A stretch of DNA of 64,000 bases from APNM01 sp040361335 (GTDB lineage Bacteria > Pseudomonadota > Gammaproteobacteria > Nevskiales > Salinisphaeraceae), in contig NZ_APNM01000007.1 of the NCBI RefSeq assembly GCF_040361335.1, forward strand, positions 145,643 through 209,642, written 5' to 3'. The notes under the pieces were generated by a model. That model had not been told where the DNA came from, did no database searches, and saw only the letters and a list, made by a program, of their open reading frames with translations. Below, one piece after another: positions 39,234-48,731 of this stretch. Both the position numbers and the translations under genes were made by a program. Each line of letters begins with the position of its first letter. The first letter of the stretch is position 1.

Positions 39234-39324
39234 GCCGGCCCGCGCCGCCTCGCCAGTACCGGCCATTTCTGGCAGAATCCGCGGGTTTTACGGGCGCCCG
39301 CGCGCGCCCACCATCCAGGAACCG

Positions 39325-40530
<1,206 letters not shown>

Positions 40531-40544
40531 TAGGGGCGCGACCC

Positions 40545-40575
40545 GTGATTGGTGATTCGTGATTCGGTGATTCGG
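40545..40575 (+). repeat. GTGATTCG short-period direct repeat before hom
   Basis: Four near-identical units in 31 bases (GTGATTG, GTGATTC, GTGATTCG, GTGATTCGG) lie between the alaC stop and the hom ribosome binding site. The unit differs from family 1 and no inverted second arm was seen. It may affect the hom leader. Confidence 0.65.
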
Positions 40576-40610
40576 CGTCGGACGCCGTTCGCATGGACGA
40601 GGAGAGGCTT

Positions 40611-41924
40611 TTGAAACCGGTCAATGTCGGGCTGTTGGGACTGGGCACGGTGGGTGCCGGCACGGTCAACCTGCTGGCCGAGAACGCGCGCGAGATCACG
40701 CGCCGCGCGGGTCGCACCGTACGCGTGACCCACGCCGCGGTGCGCGATCTGTCCAAGCCGCGTGCCTGCGATGTCGAGGGTATCCGGATCAGCGACGATC
40801 CCGCCGCGGTGGTCGCCGACCCGGAAGTGGACGTGGTGCTGGAGCTGATCGGCGGCACCGACGAGGCCTACCGGCTGGTGATGGCGGCGATCGAGCACGG
40901 CAAGCACGTGGTCACCGCCAACAAGCACCTGATCGCCCTGTACGGCAACGAGATCTTCGCCGCCGCCGACAACCGCGGCGTGGTGGTCACGTTCGAGGCC
41001 GCCGTGGCCGGCGGTATCCCCATCATCAAGGCTATCCGCGAGGGCCTGGCGGCGAACCGGATCGAATGGCTGGCGGGCATCATCAACGGCACCAGCAACT
41101 TCATCCTCAGCCAGATGATGTTCGAGGGCAAGGAATTCGACGAGGCCCTGGCCGAGGCCCAGGAGCTGGGTTACGCCGAGGCCGACCCGACGTTCGACGT
41201 CGAGGGCGTGGACGCCGCCCACAAGCTGGCGATCCTGGGTAGCATCGCCTTCGGCATCCCGCTGTCCTACGACCAAATCTACACCCAGGGAATCCGCGAC
41301 CTGGCGGTGGAGGACATCGCCTATTGCGAGGAGATGGGCTACCGCATCAAGCACCTGGGCATCGCCCGGCGCCAGGACGGCGGCGTCGAGATGCGGGTGC
41401 ATCCCACGCTGGTGTCCGAGAAGGCGCTGCTGGCGAGCGTCGAGGGCGAGAAGAACGCGGTGATGGTCTACGGCGACGCCGTCGGCCCGACCGTGTATTA
41501 CGGCGCCGGCGCCGGCGCCGGTCCCACGGCCTCGGCCGTGGTAGCCGACCTGATCGACACCGTGCGCATCATGAGCGTCGATCCCGCCGGCCGCGTGCCG
41601 CACCTGGCGTTCCAGCCCGATCAGATCAGCAACGAGCCGATCATGGGCGCCGAGGACTTCTATTGCGGGCATTACTTCCGCATCCAGGTGGCGGACGAGC
41701 CGGGCGTGATGGCCGAGATCACGGGCCTGCTCGCCGAGCTGGACGTCAGCATCGAGGCGATCCTGCAGAAGGACCCGGAGGAGGGCGGCGACGACGCCTT
41801 CATCATCATCGTCACCAAGCCCGTGCGCGAGGGCCGTCTGATCGAAGGCCTGGACCAGATCCGGGCGCTGCCCTACACCCGCGAGGGCGTGGTGCACATG
41901 CGCGTCGCCCAGTTCGAGGACTGA
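40611..41924 (+). CDS. hom: Homoserine dehydrogenase
   Basis: NAD(P)-dependent reduction of aspartate semialdehyde to homoserine, the branch point to threonine and methionine. TTG 40611 is preferred: AGGAGAGG lies three to four bases upstream and the protein then starts LKPVNVGLLGLGTVGAGTV, the family N-terminus; ATG 40593 would add six residues (MDEERL). The roughly 437-residue protein has a Rossmann domain, the VTANKHLIALYGNEIF segment with the catalytic lysine region, EAAVAGGIPIIKAIREGL, NGTSNFILSQM, and a C-terminal ACT domain (IQVADEPGVMAEITGLLAEL) for threonine feedback. thrC follows after a repeat. Confidence 0.95.
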   Translation: MKPVNVGLLGLGTVGAGTVNLLAENAREITRRAGRTVRVTHAAVRDLSKPRACDVEGIRISDDPAAVVADPEVDVVLELIGGTDEAYRLVMAAIEHGKHVVTANKHLIALYGNEIFAAADNRGVVVTFEAAVAGGIPIIKAIREGLAANRIEWLAGIINGTSNFILSQMMFEGKEFDEALAEAQELGYAEADPTFDVEGVDAAHKLAILGSIAFGIPLSYDQIYTQGIRDLAVEDIAYCEEMGYRIKHLGIARRQDGGVEMRVHPTLVSEKALLASVEGEKNAVMVYGDAVGPTVYYGAGAGAGPTASAVVADLIDTVRIMSVDPAGRVPHLAFQPDQISNEPIMGAEDFYCGHYFRIQVADEPGVMAEITGLLAELDVSIEAILQKDPEEGGDDAFIIIVTKPVREGRLIEGLDQIRALPYTREGVVHMRVAQFED

Positions 41925-41930
41925 AAAACA

Positions 41931-42028
41931 TTAACCACAGAGGCACAGAGATCACAGAGAAAAGAGTAAATATCTAATTGATATTGAATATTCTTTTTTG
42001 CCCCGTGTTCTCTGTGTCTCTGTGGTTG
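41931..42028. repeat. Intergenic hairpin repeat, family 1, copy 7
   Basis: Left arm 41931-41965 starts TTAACCACAGAGGCACAGAG; right arm 42003-42028 contains TCTCTGTGTCTCTGTGGTTG. The AT-rich loop (TAAATATCTAATTGATATTG) is about 38 bases long. It fills the hom-thrC gap and ends 17 bases before the thrC ATG, leaving no room for a classical ribosome binding site other than TTGGAAATG. Confidence 0.85.
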
Positions 42029-42044
42029 GCTTGGAAATGAAATC

Positions 42045-43172
42045 ATGAGTCAGCGTTACACGGGTTTGATCGAGCGTTACCGGGACCGCCTGCCGGTGGC
42101 CGACGACGCCCGTCTGATCAGCCTGGGCGAGGGGGCGACCCCGTTGATACGCCTCCACAACATCCCGCGCGACGTCGGCTTCGGGGGCGAGTTGTACGTC
42201 AAGTACGAAGGGCTGAACCCGTCCGGCTCCTTCAAGGACCGCGGCATGACCATGGCCGTGACCCAGGCGGTGTCCGAGGGCGCCAAGGCCATCATCTGCG
42301 CCTCGACGGGCAATACCTCGGCCTCGGCCGCGGCCTACGCCGCGCGCGCCGGCATTACCGCCTTCGTGCTCATTCCCGACGGCAAGATCGCCATGGGCAA
42401 GCTGGCACAGGCGATGGTCCACGGCGCCCGCATCGTCCAGATCGCCGGCAACTTCGACGACGGCATGCGGCTGGTGCGCGAGGTCGCGGAGACCGCGCCG
42501 GTGACCATCGTCAATTCCATCAATCCCTACCGCCTGCAGGGTCAGAAGACCGCCGCCTTCGAAATCCTGGAGGACCTGGGCCGGGTGCCGGACTATCACT
42601 GTCTGCCGGTGGGCAACGCCGGCAACATCACCGCCCACTGGATCGGTTACAGCGAGGCCGCGGCCGCCGATCACGCCCACGTCACCGAGGCCTGCACCTA
42701 CTGTGGCGGCCGCTGTGCCTACGCCGGCGGCGGCAAGGAGGAACGGCCGGTGATGGTGGGGTACCAGGCCAGCGGCGCCGCGCCGTTCCTGCGCGGCGCG
42801 ATGGTCGACGACCCGGATACCGTGGCGACCGCCATCCGCATCGGCCATCCCCAGAGCTGGGACCCGGCCTGGGCCGTCAACCGCGAATCCGGCGGTTGGT
42901 TCGACGAACTCGGCGACGACGAGATCCTGGCGGCCCAGAAGCGTCTGGCGGCCCGCGAGGGCGTGTTCTGCGAGCCGGCCTCGGCGGCCTCGCTGGCCGG
43001 CGCCCTGCGCGACATCGAGCAGGGCCGCATCGCCGACGGCAGCACCGTGGTCTGCACCCTCACCGGGCACGGCCTCAAGGACCCGGACATCGCCATCAGC
43101 CAGGGCGAGAAGATCGAGACCGTGCCGGCCGACCGGGCCTCGGTGGAGGCCATCATCCGCGACGCGCTCTAA
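42045..43172 (+). CDS. thrC: Threonine synthase with a cysteine-rich insertion
   Basis: PLP enzyme that converts O-phosphohomoserine to threonine, 375 residues. It starts MSQRYTGLIERYRDRLPV. The PLP lysine is K64 in PSGSFKDRGM; CASTGNTSASAAAYA and PVGNAGNITAHWIGY bind cofactor and phosphate. Between the latter and MVGYQASGAAPFLRG, where the short monomeric type normally has a brief Lys-rich link, residues about 208-230 contain C217-x2-C220-x3-C224 followed by a Gly-rich turn, a possible metal site or redox switch. The chain then continues normally to SQGEKIETVPAD. It is in line with hom. Confidence 0.94.
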   Translation: MSQRYTGLIERYRDRLPVADDARLISLGEGATPLIRLHNIPRDVGFGGELYVKYEGLNPSGSFKDRGMTMAVTQAVSEGAKAIICASTGNTSASAAAYAARAGITAFVLIPDGKIAMGKLAQAMVHGARIVQIAGNFDDGMRLVREVAETAPVTIVNSINPYRLQGQKTAAFEILEDLGRVPDYHCLPVGNAGNITAHWIGYSEAAAADHAHVTEACTYCGGRCAYAGGGKEERPVMVGYQASGAAPFLRGAMVDDPDTVATAIRIGHPQSWDPAWAVNRESGGWFDELGDDEILAAQKRLAAREGVFCEPASAASLAGALRDIEQGRIADGSTVVCTLTGHGLKDPDIAISQGEKIETVPADRASVEAIIRDAL

Positions 43173-43180
43173 GAAGAAGA

Positions 43181-43312
43181 CTAACCACAGAGACACAGAG
43201 CACACGGAGGTAAAAAGGAAGACATGGTCGGGGGTGGCGCTGAAGCGATGAGGCATCGCCGATACCCGTCTACCGGCCATATTGGCTCGTTCTCTGTGTC
43301 TCTGTGGTTCGC
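43181..43312. repeat. Intergenic hairpin repeat, family 1, copy 8
   Basis: Left arm 43181-43210 starts CTAACCACAGAGACACAGAG; right arm 43288-43310 contains TTCTCTGTGTCTCTGTGGTT. The GAGACACA unit is a variant of the GAGGCACA form. It lies between thrC and recJ and ends only seven bases before the recJ ATG, so the right arm overlaps the recJ ribosome binding region. Confidence 0.83.
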
Positions 43313-43318
43313 GATCGA

Positions 43319-45019
43319 ATGAAGATCGAGCGTCGGCCGGTGCCGGAGGTGTCGCTGCCGGACGACCTGCCGCCCGTGCTGCGGCGTGTCTATGCCGCCC
43401 GGGGTATACGTGACGCCGAGGAACTGGTTCTGGGCCTGGACCGGTTGCCGGGTTACCAATCCCTGTCCGATATCGAGGCCGCTGCGGCACTACTTCAGGA
43501 AGCGCTGACGCAAGATCGGCGCATCCTCGTGGTGGGCGACTTCGACGCCGACGGCGCCACCGCGACGGCGCTCGCGGTGGATGCGCTGCGCGCCTTCGGC
43601 GCGACGCGCGTGGATTACCTGGTGCCGGACCGGGCCCGGCACGGCTACGGCCTGAGCCCGGCCATCGTGGAGGCCGCGCGCGCATACGAGCCGGACCTGA
43701 TCGTGACCGTGGACAACGGCATCGCCAGCGTCGCCGGGGTGGCCGCGGCGCGCGCGGCGGGCAGCCGGGTGCTGATCACGGACCATCACCTGCCGCCCGC
43801 GGAGTTGCCGGACGCGGACGCCATCGTCAATCCCAATCGGGTGGACTGCGGGTTCCCGTGCAAGGCGCTGGCCGGGGTCGGCGTGCTGTTTTACGTGATG
43901 CTGGCGCTGCGGGCGCGGCTGCGCGACGCCGGCTGGTTCGCCGGGCGCGACGAGCCGGGGCTGGCGGATTACCTGGATCTCGTGGCCCTGGGCACGGTGG
44001 CGGATGTCGTGCCCCTGGATCGCACCAACCGCATCCTGGTCGCCCAGGGCCTCAAGCGCATCCGCGCCGGCCGCACCCGGCCGGGACTGCTCGCGCTTGC
44101 CAACGCCGCGGGCCGGGATCCCGGCCGTCTCACGGCCGCCGACATCGGCTTCGGTCTGGCACCGCGCCTGAATGCCGCGGGCCGCCTGGAGAACATGGCC
44201 CTGGGGGTGGACTGCCTGCTGGCACCGGATACCGAAACGGCGCGCGAGGCGGCCCTCACGCTCGAGGGTCTCAATGCCGAGCGACGCGAGCGCCAGGCGC
44301 GGATGCAGGATGCGGCCTTCGCGGCCCTGGACGGCCTCGATCCGGGCGAAGGCGGCCTCCCGGCGGGTCTCTGCCTGCACCGGCCGGACTGGCACGAGGG
44401 CATCGTCGGCCTGGTCGCGGGGCGCGTCCGCGAGCGCTACCATCGACCGGCGGTGGCTTTCGCCGACGCGGGCGCGGGCGGCCTCAAGGGGTCGGCGCGC
44501 TCGATTCCGGGCGTGCACATCCGGGATGTGCTGGAGAACCTGGCGACCCGTCATCCGGACCTGATCGACCGGTTCGGCGGCCACGCCATGGCGGCGGGCC
44601 TGACCCTGCCCGCGGACCGTTTCGAAGCGTTCCGCGCGGCCTTCGCCGAGGAAGTCGGCCGCTGGGTGAGTGAGGACATGCTGCAGGGCGTGGTCGTCAG
44701 CGACGGCGAGCTGTCCGACGCCGAGCTCGGCCTGGAGATCGCGTACGCCCTGCGCGAGGGCGGCCCCTGGGGGGCCGGTTTCCCGGAACCGGTGTTCGAC
44801 GGTGTGTTCGCGGTGCTGGATCAGCGCATCGTCGGCGAGCGGCACCTCAAGCTGCGCCTGGGGACCGACGGCGGCCGCGCCGTGGACGCGATCGCCTTCA
44901 ACCATGATCGCGAGGCACCCGACCGGGTGCGGGCGGTCTATCGGCTCGACGTCAACCGCTACCAGGGCATCGACAGCGTGCAACTGGTGATCGAGCACAT
45001 CGTGCCCGCGGGGGTGTGA
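43319..45019 (+). CDS. recJ: Single-stranded-DNA-specific exonuclease RecJ
   Basis: 5'-3' ssDNA exonuclease of the DHH family, used in recombination, mismatch repair and base-excision repair. ATG 43319 gives 566 residues. Motifs are VVGDFDADGATATALAV (I), LIVTVDNGIAS (II) and LITDHHLPP (III, the DHH motif), with the NPNRVDCGFPCKALAGVGV, LVALGTVADVVPL and RLNAAGRLENM segments following. The DHHA1 GGHAMAAG motif (RFGGHAMAAGLTL) and an OB-fold come near the C-terminus. prfB and lysS usually follow recJ in related genomes; here the accessory region begins. Confidence 0.96.
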   Translation: MKIERRPVPEVSLPDDLPPVLRRVYAARGIRDAEELVLGLDRLPGYQSLSDIEAAAALLQEALTQDRRILVVGDFDADGATATALAVDALRAFGATRVDYLVPDRARHGYGLSPAIVEAARAYEPDLIVTVDNGIASVAGVAAARAAGSRVLITDHHLPPAELPDADAIVNPNRVDCGFPCKALAGVGVLFYVMLALRARLRDAGWFAGRDEPGLADYLDLVALGTVADVVPLDRTNRILVAQGLKRIRAGRTRPGLLALANAAGRDPGRLTAADIGFGLAPRLNAAGRLENMALGVDCLLAPDTETAREAALTLEGLNAERRERQARMQDAAFAALDGLDPGEGGLPAGLCLHRPDWHEGIVGLVAGRVRERYHRPAVAFADAGAGGLKGSARSIPGVHIRDVLENLATRHPDLIDRFGGHAMAAGLTLPADRFEAFRAAFAEEVGRWVSEDMLQGVVVSDGELSDAELGLEIAYALREGGPWGAGFPEPVFDGVFAVLDQRIVGERHLKLRLGTDGGRAVDAIAFNHDREAPDRVRAVYRLDVNRYQGIDSVQLVIEHIVPAGV

Positions 45020-45122
45020 TATCGTCGGCGGGTCGTCCGAAGCTCTCTGAATCACGAAAGATGCCCGAAATTCTTCGCGGAAACAGGCCATTGCAGGAAT
45101 TCGAGGGTAGGGGGGTGCGCCC

Positions 45123-47120
45123 GTGAGCGCTTCCGTGGCTCCAAGCCCGGACACGCCGGAGCAGCGCCTGATCGAGGACTTCGAGCGTCATCTCCGGAAC
45201 CTCGAGTCCGCCCGCACCTTCGGCAAGGCGGTGCACCAGTCCCGCGTGCTCGCGCTCGGACTCAAGCTGCTCGACAGCGATGCCGGCATAGCCGCCCTGT
45301 ATGCGTTCGCGCCGCGCTTCGGGCCGGCCGGCCTGTTTCTCGGCAGCGACTGGGATCGGCCCGAAACCCTGCAACCCGGCTTCGTGCGGGGGACATTGCT
45401 CGGCGGCGGCCTGAATCCGGCGCTGGAGTGCCTCAGCGAGCTGCGGACCCTGGCGATCGCGGCCGGCGAGGCCGAGGGTCCGGAGGGCTTCGGCCGCGAC
45501 GAGGCCCGGCGGTTCCTGGAAGCGGTCCTGGCCCAGAACCTGGATCTGTTGTTCCCGCCGGCCACGGAAGCGGCGCGCGAGCAGGCCGGCCTGATGGGCG
45601 AGCGGCTGAGTCGCCTGTTCCGGTTCCTGCTCGCCGAGTTGGGCGCCGACGGTATCCTCGGCGCGATGGTGGGCGAGGTCGAGCGCGTCCTGCTGCAGCG
45701 CCCGATCATGATCCAGCGCGTGGAACGCCTGCTGCACGCCGCGAGCGAGGCCCTGGAGCGGGTCGAGGTGGACGACGAGGCCGCGATCGAGGCCCGTCGC
45801 CTGATCGGCGCGCTCCATGGTCCGTCGGCCTGCGCCGCGGCCCGTTCCCTGGACGAATACCGCGATGCCATCGCCGCGCTCGAGCCCGAGGATCTGGACG
45901 AAGAGGCACGGATCTTCGGGGAAGCCATGGCCGGCACCGGCCTGGTATCGCCGCAGCATGCTGTATTACTGCGCTATCTGGTCGACCAGGCGCCGGAACT
46001 GTTGCCGGATGCCCTCGCGCTGGACCGGGTGGGCCAGGTCAGCCTGGAGGAGAACCGGGGCCTGATAGCGGAGATCATCCGTTTCGCGATCCGCCCCGAG
46101 ACCGCGCGTTGCATCTACGGTCTGTCACGGATGCTGGAGCGTGGCACGCTGTTCTTCCCGCCGGTGGCCCCGGGACTGCGCCGTCTCATGGTCCTGCCCA
46201 TCCATCCCGAGGTCGAGCGCCAGTTGCAGGAGGCCAGCGAATGGCCCGATCCGCCTCCGGGCAAGGTCTTGCTGCTGGCGGGGACCCTGTCCGTCCTGGG
46301 ACAGCCGCGCGGTGTCGACCAGGGGCATAACCCGACCTGCCAGGCGGCCCGGGCGATCAGCATGTGGGCCCAGAACGATGTGGGTTACCTGCTGGAGTTG
46401 ATCGCGCGCGGGGCCCGCGACGACGAACTCGTGATGCACTTCGAGGGTGACGCCATTCATTCCGGCGAGTTGAGCTTCGGCTTGGCCCAGACCCTCCACA
46501 CCGAGCTCGATCCGGTCTCGCTGGTGCTGACCCCGCACCTCGACCGGATCTACATGGAGATGAGCCGCCGCACCATCGGCCGCACCGGCGACGGTCACCG
46601 CTGGGTGAACCCGGAATTCCACGGCTGGTGGGTCTATCGCGGTTTCGACGAGGTGCTGGACGAGGTCACCGGCGGGATCCGCGAGTGCGACGAGTTCATC
46701 CGGTTGTTCCACGCCGCCTATCACCCCGAGTACAACGGCGGGCGTCAGCTCGTCTACGTCCAGCCCTGCGGCGTGGCCGTGACCGACCATGACGGCAACT
46801 TCGTGGGATGGCACGCGATTGCGATCCAGCGTGTCGCGCGTGACGCCGACGGCGTCTGGCGGGTGTATTTCTTCAACCCCAACCGCGACAAGGGCCAGAA
46901 CTGGGGGCAGGGCGTGATCACCTCGACCCACGACCACGGCGAGTTCGAGGGCGAATCCTCGCTGCCCTTCGAGCAATTCGCCTCGCGGCTATACGTGTTC
47001 CACTACAAGGACATCGAGTTGGGCGACCCCGACGCCGTGCCGGCCGATACGGTGGCCTCGGTACGGGATGCGATCGCGGCGTCCTGGGCGGCCAAGATGG
47101 CCTGGGCGCCGAAGGCGTAG
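45123..47120 (+). CDS. Unrecognised 665-residue protein with a papain-like Q-C-H-N constellation
   Basis: No family is recognised. The GTG at 45123 has AGGGGGGT upstream. Residues 1-390 are largely helical and rich in Leu, Ala, Glu and Arg, with no signal peptide or membrane segment. The C-terminal 270 residues show Q400 six residues before C406 (DQGHNPTCQAARAISMW), H564 in GWHAIAIQR, and N585 in VYFFNPNRDKG. The Gln-to-Cys spacing of six equals Q19/C25 of papain, and the order Gln, Cys, His, Asn with a Trp/hydrophobic helix after Cys fits a papain-like (CA clan) peptidase or acyltransferase. FVGWHAIAIQRVARDADGVW reads as the His strand. It converges on an ATP-grasp gene 118 bases away. The function is inferred from residue spacing only. 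Confidence 0.75.
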   Translation: MSASVAPSPDTPEQRLIEDFERHLRNLESARTFGKAVHQSRVLALGLKLLDSDAGIAALYAFAPRFGPAGLFLGSDWDRPETLQPGFVRGTLLGGGLNPALECLSELRTLAIAAGEAEGPEGFGRDEARRFLEAVLAQNLDLLFPPATEAAREQAGLMGERLSRLFRFLLAELGADGILGAMVGEVERVLLQRPIMIQRVERLLHAASEALERVEVDDEAAIEARRLIGALHGPSACAAARSLDEYRDAIAALEPEDLDEEARIFGEAMAGTGLVSPQHAVLLRYLVDQAPELLPDALALDRVGQVSLEENRGLIAEIIRFAIRPETARCIYGLSRMLERGTLFFPPVAPGLRRLMVLPIHPEVERQLQEASEWPDPPPGKVLLLAGTLSVLGQPRGVDQGHNPTCQAARAISMWAQNDVGYLLELIARGARDDELVMHFEGDAIHSGELSFGLAQTLHTELDPVSLVLTPHLDRIYMEMSRRTIGRTGDGHRWVNPEFHGWWVYRGFDEVLDEVTGGIRECDEFIRLFHAAYHPEYNGGRQLVYVQPCGVAVTDHDGNFVGWHAIAIQRVARDADGVWRVYFFNPNRDKGQNWGQGVITSTHDHGEFEGESSLPFEQFASRLYVFHYKDIELGDPDAVPADTVASVRDAIAASWAAKMAWAPKA

Positions 47121-47238
47121 CCAAGCCGCCGCCCGCCGCAGGGCGCTAGCCTGGCGGGTCACGAGGGCGCGCCACGGGGAGCGCCCACGCCCCCGCGGGA
47201 GATGTCACTCCCGACGAGGGCATGGGCCGGGACCGTCC

Positions 47239-48465
47239 TCAGACGTAGAAGTCCAGTTCCTCCTGGTGCTTCAACAAGTCCCGCAGCTTGTGCGGGTCGT
47301 CGCCGAAGAAGAACACCAGACCCCAATGGGTGCCGAAGGCACTGCGCTTGGTCACGGTCTCTTCCATCGGCTGGGCGAGCTCGTGGAACTCGTAATACGG
47401 GTGCTCCTCGGTCTCCTTCGGAATCTCCAGACGGCTCACCACGCGCCGGCGCGGATAGACGCCGAAGCAGCCGGCGTAGCCCTTGGCGTCCTTGACCGGC
47501 GTCGGGAAGAAGGCCTCGACCTCCTCCTCCGTGGTATGCGGGTCGGAGACCAGGATCGTGGCCTGATAGGGACTGAAGCCGTAGGCCCGCTCCATCAGCT
47601 CGAAGGCCTTGAAGCCCGGCGGGCGATAGGCCACCTCGCCGAAGTACATGGTGCCGTCGGAGGTGACGAAGAACTCCGGATGGATCTGGCCGAACTGGAT
47701 GTCGAAGGTCTTGACCAGTTTCTCGATCTCCCGGGTGATGGCGTCACGCCAGCTTTCGAGCTCCGGCGTCGCCGGCACGAACACCGAGTAGCCCAGGGTC
47801 ACGTACTCCGAGATGTTCAGGAACCGGATCTTGCCGTTGTGGATCCAGGCCTCGACCGCGAACTCCCAACCGTCGAGATGGCTCTCCATCAGCAGCGGAT
47901 ACTCGCTGTCCGGGATCGAGTCCACTTCCTCGGGGGTGCGGATCACACGGTGGCCCAGGCAGCCGGCCTTGTCGAAATACTTGAGATGGATGGGATCGTT
48001 GGGATCGCCGTCCAGCTTGAGCAGGGTCTGGTTGACCCGGCGCAGGAAGCGCACCACATCGTCCTTCTCGTGCGCTTCCTCGAAGATGCCCACGCGCAGA
48101 CCGCCGAGCTGGGCGCGGCGCTTCATCAGCGCCTTGTCGCGGAACAGCAGGGCCTGGCCGTGAAGGCGAGGACTGTCCATGAGCACGGCGTTGATGGCGC
48201 CGGCCCATTCGACGGTCTCCTCGAACAGCGGGATCGCGACGTCCACGCCTTCGTCCCGAAGTCGCTCGGCGATCTCCATGGACTTGTCGTTGAGCCGTTC
48301 GAAGTTCCAGGGGATGTAGGGAATGCCGTGTTCCTTGGCGTAGTCCTCGGCCCAATCCGGGGCGACCACGACATAGCGGCGATCGAAGCGGTCGGCGGCC
48401 TCGATCGCGCCCAGGCTCCAACCCAGAAGGGCCACGTAGCCTTTGTCCGGGTTTTTCTCGGTCAT
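47239..48465 (-). CDS. ATP-grasp domain protein, putative carboxylate ligase
   Basis: 408 residues; the ATG at 48465 follows AGGAGA. Residues 1-110 look like a pre-ATP-grasp Rossmann-type domain (YVALLGWSLGAIEAADRF, YVVVAPDWAEDYAKEHG). The middle resembles an ATP-grasp fold: the LHGQALLFRDKALMKRRAQ segment, LMESHLDGWEFAVEAWIHNG with the acidic nucleotide/metal residue, and FGQIHPEFFVTSDGTMYFGEVAYRPPG, where Glu and the following polar residues occupy the Mg site. Such enzymes join a carboxylate to an amine, thiol or similar group through an acyl phosphate. The substrate is unknown. It converges with the papain-like candidate and is divergent from the oxidoreductase at 48732. Confidence 0.78.
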   Translation of the reverse strand: MTEKNPDKGYVALLGWSLGAIEAADRFDRRYVVVAPDWAEDYAKEHGIPYIPWNFERLNDKSMEIAERLRDEGVDVAIPLFEETVEWAGAINAVLMDSPRLHGQALLFRDKALMKRRAQLGGLRVGIFEEAHEKDDVVRFLRRVNQTLLKLDGDPNDPIHLKYFDKAGCLGHRVIRTPEEVDSIPDSEYPLLMESHLDGWEFAVEAWIHNGKIRFLNISEYVTLGYSVFVPATPELESWRDAITREIEKLVKTFDIQFGQIHPEFFVTSDGTMYFGEVAYRPPGFKAFELMERAYGFSPYQATILVSDPHTTEEEVEAFFPTPVKDAKGYAGCFGVYPRRRVVSRLEIPKETEEHPYYEFHELAQPMEETVTKRSAFGTHWGLVFFFGDDPHKLRDLLKHQEELDFYV

Positions 48466-48731
48466 GCGATTCTCCTACGTTAGCTGCCGGCAGGAAGCGG
48501 TCGGCGGTGCTGTATGCCGCCGCTGTGCCGGGCGGCGTTCGCGGGAACGCCGCGGTTACTTGCGTTGACGAATACCCATTGACCATAACATAGGGGTGCC
48601 CGGAGTCCCGTGATGCCGCCACCTCGCGTACCCGAAATCGCCACACGCATGGGTAGTGCCCCCCGCTCGACACGCGGACTAGCTTGCGAGAGGCGGTCGA
48701 GGTGCGGCCGCGCCGCGAGAGAGGACCAGGC

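Noticed and set aside
47121..47238. Precursor peptide between the papain-like and ATP-grasp genes
   Set aside because: No start codon with ribosome binding site and no peptide-like frame; the gap holds only weak GC hairpins.
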